Positions 6,236-8,272 of a stretch of DNA of 8,272 bases are shown here, in pieces (position 1 is the stretch's first letter; the number at the start of each line of letters is the position of its first letter). Both the position numbers and the translations under genes were made by a program. The notes under the pieces were generated by a model that saw only the letters and a program-made list of their open reading frames with translations, had not been told where the DNA came from and searched no databases. Location of the stretch: assembly GCA_030671465.1 (NCBI GenBank), contig DAOVIP010000060.1, positions 1 through 8,272 on the forward strand. The letters run 5' to 3'. Source of the DNA: Candidatus Aminicenantota bacterium. Its GTDB lineage: Bacteria > Acidobacteriota > Aminicenantia > UBA2199.

Positions 6236-6625
6236 ATGACTAAAAAAGAATTTTCCCGGATAAGGAAAACGTTAAAAAAAACCCAGAAAGAGACCGCAAT
6301 CTTGTTGGGGATTTCCCAAAAAGCAGTGGAAAGTTATGAACAGGGTTTGAGAAATATTCCCCGAAATATTGAAAGGATTATGTATTTTCTTCTTTTTAAA
6401 TTAAATATGGATAAACTGGAGCAGGGTGAATTATGCTGGAATGAAAAAGGGTGTTCCCCCGAGATCCGGAGAAACTGTGTGGCCTGGATAGCAAAAGAAG
6501 GTTTTTTTTGCTGGTTTTTAACCGGAAAGACCTGTGTGGGTCAAAAAATGGTTTCTGTAAAATATTCTCAGAATTGCTTTGATTGTAATTTTTTCCGGGA
6601 AAAACTGAAAAAAATATTGTCTTAG
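6236..6625 (+). CDS. HTH (XRE-type) protein with C-terminal two-CW cysteine domain
   Basis: A 129-aa protein. Residues about 5-50 form a compact Cro/C1-type helix-turn-helix (RIRKTLKKTQKETAILLGIS followed by QKAVESYEQG). Residues 66-120 carry seven cysteines (C67, C73, C81, C92, C100, C114, C117) in the layout CW-x4-C-x7-C...CW-x6-C...C-x2-C, with the two Cys-Trp pairs (67-68, 92-93) that define two-CW domains. The cysteines probably bind zinc or an Fe-S cluster, making this a likely metal- or redox-responsive transcription factor; this is inference. In-frame starts at GTG 6227 and ATG 6230 also exist. ATG 6236 is preferred because GGTGAT (6226-6231), which matches the 16S 3' end, lies 4 nt before it. 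It converges on thiH (52 nt apart); no target operator is evident. Confidence 0.72.
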   Translation: MTKKEFSRIRKTLKKTQKETAILLGISQKAVESYEQGLRNIPRNIERIMYFLLFKLNMDKLEQGELCWNEKGCSPEIRRNCVAWIAKEGFFCWFLTGKTCVGQKMVSVKYSQNCFDCNFFREKLKKILS

Positions 6626-6677
6626 GTATAGTTTATCCCATCAAAAATATATTTCTTTCCGTGGCCGGCCAAATATG

Positions 6678-7685
6678 CTAACCAGAGGAATTTTCTATCC
6701 GCCTCCAATCCGTAAACACAGGATCATATCCTTTTTGTTTGATCAGAGAGATGATTTCTCTAACCGATCGGTTATCCTGTACCTCAAACTGGGGATTTTG
6801 CTCGTTTACGCCGGCATAACCACCGACTGAGGTATTGGAAGCAGCAGAGATCTTTGTCACTCCCAGTAAAATGGCGTGATCTCTCAGGTGAGGTTTTTCT
6901 CGAGTTGAGAGAGTGATTCCAACCCTGGGAAACAGGATGCGGGCCATGCAGATGAGCTTAACCAGTGTTAAATCAGAAACCGCGATATATTCAAAATTCC
7001 CGTTTATCGGAGGGATTAATCTGGGGAAAGACAGGGAATATTCTATACCGGGATATTTTTTCTCCATCTGTTCCAGATGACGGAATAACTCATAAACATC
7101 CTCGGATATAGTTGAAAGTCCCAGCAGTACACCCATTCCGATCATTCTTATTCCCGATTTTGCCAGTCGTTCAGGAGTCTTATACCTGAAATCGTAATTG
7201 ATTTTATTGCCGCTCAGGTGGAGTTTTTTATATTGTTCCCGGCTGTAGGTTTCCTGGTAGATAGTAACACCATCGACTCCATTTTGAAATTGTTTTTGAT
7301 ATTCCTCTACTTCCAGGGGGTAAACTTCCAGGCTGATACTGGAAAAATAATTTTTGGCAATGTTTACCGCTTCCAGTATATATCCGACCGGGGCCATTTT
7401 CTGTGATTCACCGGTCAAAAGAAGTATACTTCGAATTCCCGATTTTGATATGATCTCCATCTCCTTATTCATTTCTCGGATTGATAGTTTTTTCCTTTTC
7501 AGTTTGGTTTTGGTTTGAAAACCACAATAGATACACTGATTTTCACAATAATTGGAAAGATACAGAGGGGCATAAAGTGAGATGGTCTTGCCAAAATACT
7601 GGATAGTTGTTTTCCTGGCTTTTTTTGCCAAGCCTTCAACAAAATGGGGATTGTTATTTTTCAGAATGTATTTTAATATAATCAT
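6678..7685 (-). CDS. thiH: 2-iminoacetate synthase ThiH, N-terminally truncated
   Basis: A radical-SAM protein that cleaves tyrosine to 2-iminoacetate (dehydroglycine) and p-cresol, supplying the thiazole of thiamine. The radical-SAM cluster motif is CENQCIYC (C47, C51, C54), followed by ThiH marks: LLLTGES, SLEVYPLEVEEYQ, DGVTIYQETYSREQYKKLHL, SLSFPRLIPP, STREKPHLRDHAILLG and SNTSVGGYAG, ending EVQDNRSVREI...DPVFTDWR. At 335 aa it is about 35-40 residues short of usual ThiH (about 370), all missing from the N-terminus; homology begins around residue 5. The ATG at 7685 has no ribosome site and the frame closes at TAA 45 nt upstream, so the 5' end appears lost where the sequence changes to rRNA/intron DNA. 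HydG is excluded by the lack of its long cysteine-rich C-terminus. No thiG, thiF or thiS is adjacent. Confidence 0.88.
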   Translation of the reverse strand: MIILKYILKNNNPHFVEGLAKKARKTTIQYFGKTISLYAPLYLSNYCENQCIYCGFQTKTKLKRKKLSIREMNKEMEIISKSGIRSILLLTGESQKMAPVGYILEAVNIAKNYFSSISLEVYPLEVEEYQKQFQNGVDGVTIYQETYSREQYKKLHLSGNKINYDFRYKTPERLAKSGIRMIGMGVLLGLSTISEDVYELFRHLEQMEKKYPGIEYSLSFPRLIPPINGNFEYIAVSDLTLVKLICMARILFPRVGITLSTREKPHLRDHAILLGVTKISAASNTSVGGYAGVNEQNPQFEVQDNRSVREIISLIKQKGYDPVFTDWRRIENSSG

Positions 7686-7689
7686 ACTG

Positions 7690-7876
7690 ATAAGACCGTA
7701 TAAATGATACCAGGTATGCTGTATAAATTACCCCCGTAACGACTGAAGGCAATCTGCCTGAGATAGCAGTTCTGCTTTAAGCAAATTAACGCTGCTATAA
7801 CACGCCAACCCTTCCTCAACAAAACATTGAGAAGGTGAAGATATAGTCTACACCCATACGAAAGTATGAGAGTGTG
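7690..7876 (+). ncRNA. Group I intron, 3' part (23S site L2500), 5' part missing
   Basis: The core matches group IA introns such as phage T4 td. The R element AACGACT (7738-7744) pairs as P7 (7741-7744 GACT) with the S element AGATATAGTC (7839-7848; AGTC 7845-7848). Between them are P7.1 (AGGCA 7747-7751/TGCCT 7755-7759), P7.2 (TAGCAG 7764-7769/CTGCTA 7792-7797) and P8 (CCTT-c-CTCAA 7810-7819/TTGAGAAGG 7827-7835). P9 follows (CATAC-GAAA-GTATG, 7855-7868) inside ACAC/GTGT (7850-7853/7872-7875). The terminal G is 7876, directly before 23S C2501. P1 to P6 are absent; the left limit is uncertain, somewhere between 7686 and about 7720. Confidence 0.85.
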
Positions 7877-7980
7877 CGATGTCGGCTCATCGCATCCTGG
7901 GGGTGGAGAAGCTCCCAAGGGTCCGGCTGTTCGCCGGTTAAAGCAGTACGCGAGCTGGGTTCAGAACGTCGCGAGACAGT
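7877..7980 (+). rRNA. 23S rRNA exon, E. coli positions 2501-2604
   Basis: This stretch aligns without gaps to the peptidyl-transferase region of domain V from C2501 to U2604; both are 104 nt. Key bases are in place: A2503 (7879), U2506 (7882), the A-loop GGCTGTTCGCC with G2553 (7929), U2585 (7961) and A2602 (7978). The exon looks functional, not decayed. It is an isolated fragment: the 5' neighbour is a partial intron behind thiH and the 3' neighbour a second intron. No other rRNA sequence is in the window. Confidence 0.93.
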
Positions 7981-8178
7981 AGACGAAAATCAGCTGTCTT
8001 TAAATCTGGCTATATGCTGGAAACTCTGTGTATCTCATATTACTACTTGACATCTCGGTCTCTACAATATAGAATCATAAACAAGGAGTGAAAATATATG
8101 AGTGCAGACAATCAGCAGGAAAGACCAGGTAAATGGCTATGCCATTATATTGCGGGATTTGTTGATGGTGAAGGAAGC
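7981..8178 (+). ncRNA. Group I intron, 5' part, inserted after 23S U2604
   Basis: The exon end GAGACAGT (7973-7980) pairs with the internal guide GCTGTCTT (7993-8000) to form P1, including the diagnostic U-G wobble at the splice site (T7980-G7993). P4 is formed by the P element TGCTG (8015-8019) and the Q element CAGCA (8113-8117, in AATCAGCAGG). P5 is TCTG (8025-8028)/CAGA (8105-8108). R, S and the 3' splice site are missing because the sequence changes identity near 8178. Confidence 0.85.
8098..8178 (+). CDS. LAGLIDADG homing endonuclease, N-terminal fragment
   Basis: The ATG at 8098 follows AAGGAG (8083-8088) at 9 nt. The first about 27 residues are MSADNQQERPGKWLCHYIAG followed by FVDGEGS. 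YIAGFVDGEGS is the first LAGLIDADG motif with its catalytic acidic residue, and the preceding SADNQQER is typical because it is encoded by the intron's Q/P4 core. Such enzymes cut the intronless 23S allele and spread the intron. After Ser27 the expected Phe and family sequence are replaced by an unrelated GC-rich sequence in the same frame, so the enzyme is broken or the join is artificial. Confidence 0.8.
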
Positions 8179-8187
8179 GCTTCAGGC

Positions 8188-8272
8188 ATGAGCCGCATCG
8201 ACGAGACACGCCCCTTCATTCCCGTGCGCATCGCCGTGCTCACGGTGTCAGACACGCGCACCAAGAAGACCG
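8188..8272 (+). CDS. moaB: MoaB/MogA-like molybdopterin adenylyltransferase, N-terminal fragment
   Basis: From ATG 8188 the frame reads MSRIDETRPFIPVRIAVLTV followed by SDTRTKKT and runs off the right edge. The phrase PFIPVRIAVLTVSDTRT is the N-terminal strand of MoaB as found in alphaproteobacteria; the family adenylylates molybdopterin in molybdenum-cofactor synthesis. GC is about 63% over 8181-8272 (58 of 92 bases, hand count), against about 39% in the preceding 200 bases. It is in frame with the LAGLIDADG fragment, probably by chance. It is most likely foreign to the rest of the window. Confidence 0.7.
   Translation, partial: MSRIDETRPFIPVRIAVLTVSDTRTKKT

Noticed and set aside
6662..6671. 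Palindrome TGGCCGGCCA between the HTH gene and thiH as a terminator or operator
   Set aside because: It has no loop or T-tract, sits between convergent gene ends and has no repeated copy in the window.
6678..7685. HydG (hydrogenase maturation tyrosine lyase) instead of ThiH
   Set aside because: HydG is about 470 aa with a C-terminal cysteine-rich extension; this protein ends with the ThiH-type C-terminus and has no such cysteines.
7682..7918. A 78-codon open frame on the minus strand
   Set aside because: It is antisense to the group I intron core and the 23S exon, which explain the sequence; the protein resembles nothing.
7690..8178. Group II intron or insertion sequence as the mobile element at the right end
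   Set aside because: There is no domain V, reverse transcriptase, transposase or terminal repeats; P1, P4, P7 and P9 pairings and the LAGLIDADG motif identify group I introns.

Overview
The window holds a block of ordinary bacterial chromosome (about 1-7685, AT-leaning, strong Shine-Dalgarno sites, sigma70-type promoters) joined at its right end to pieces of a 23S rRNA gene carrying two group I introns, then to a GC-rich scrap of unrelated coding sequence. The gene content (two-[Fe-S] ferredoxin protein, radical-SAM ThiH, OadA-type carboxyltransferase, ferritin under a PerR/Fur-like box) suggests an anaerobic or microaerophilic bacterium. The lineage cannot be fixed from this sequence alone.

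Region 1 (1-4581, minus strand): an operon accD - parB-like - accA - oadA/accB runs from a good promoter at 4553-4581. It encodes both carboxyltransferase subunits of acetyl-CoA carboxylase. Between them sits a stand-alone ParB N-terminal domain that keeps most of its CTP-binding signature. The last gene is a pyruvate/oxaloacetate carboxyltransferase fused to an AccB-type biotin carrier. No separate accB and no accC are present, so the fused biotin carrier may serve both acetyl-CoA carboxylation and pyruvate/oxaloacetate chemistry. Beyond it, a ferritin gene starts from its own near-consensus promoter with a PerR/Fur-like palindrome just downstream, and runs off the left edge.

Region 2 (4582-6677): a divergent ferredoxin-like redox protein (+) is preceded by a GTAAC-N4-GTTAC palindrome centred about 41.5 bp upstream of the expected transcription start, the class II position for a CRP/FNR-family activator. 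A two-CBS-domain sensor (-) converges on it. A small HTH regulator with a C-terminal two-CW cysteine domain (+) follows.

Region 3 (6678-7685, minus): thiH, which lacks its usual N-terminal stretch and abuts the rRNA segment.

Region 4 (7686-8272, plus): the 3' part of a group IA-like intron ends exactly at E. coli 23S position 2500. It is followed by a 104-nt, indel-free 23S exon (2501-2604) and the 5' part of a second group I intron inserted after U2604, with a LAGLIDADG ORF whose start overlaps the intron core. After only about 27 codons the ORF switches into a roughly 63% GC sequence that reads as the start of an alphaproteobacterial-type MoaB. The thiH/intron boundary and the LAGLIDADG/moaB boundary both look like joins between unrelated sequences. 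Assembly or amplification chimerism near a contig end is the simplest explanation and should be excluded before any biology is drawn from Region 4's context.
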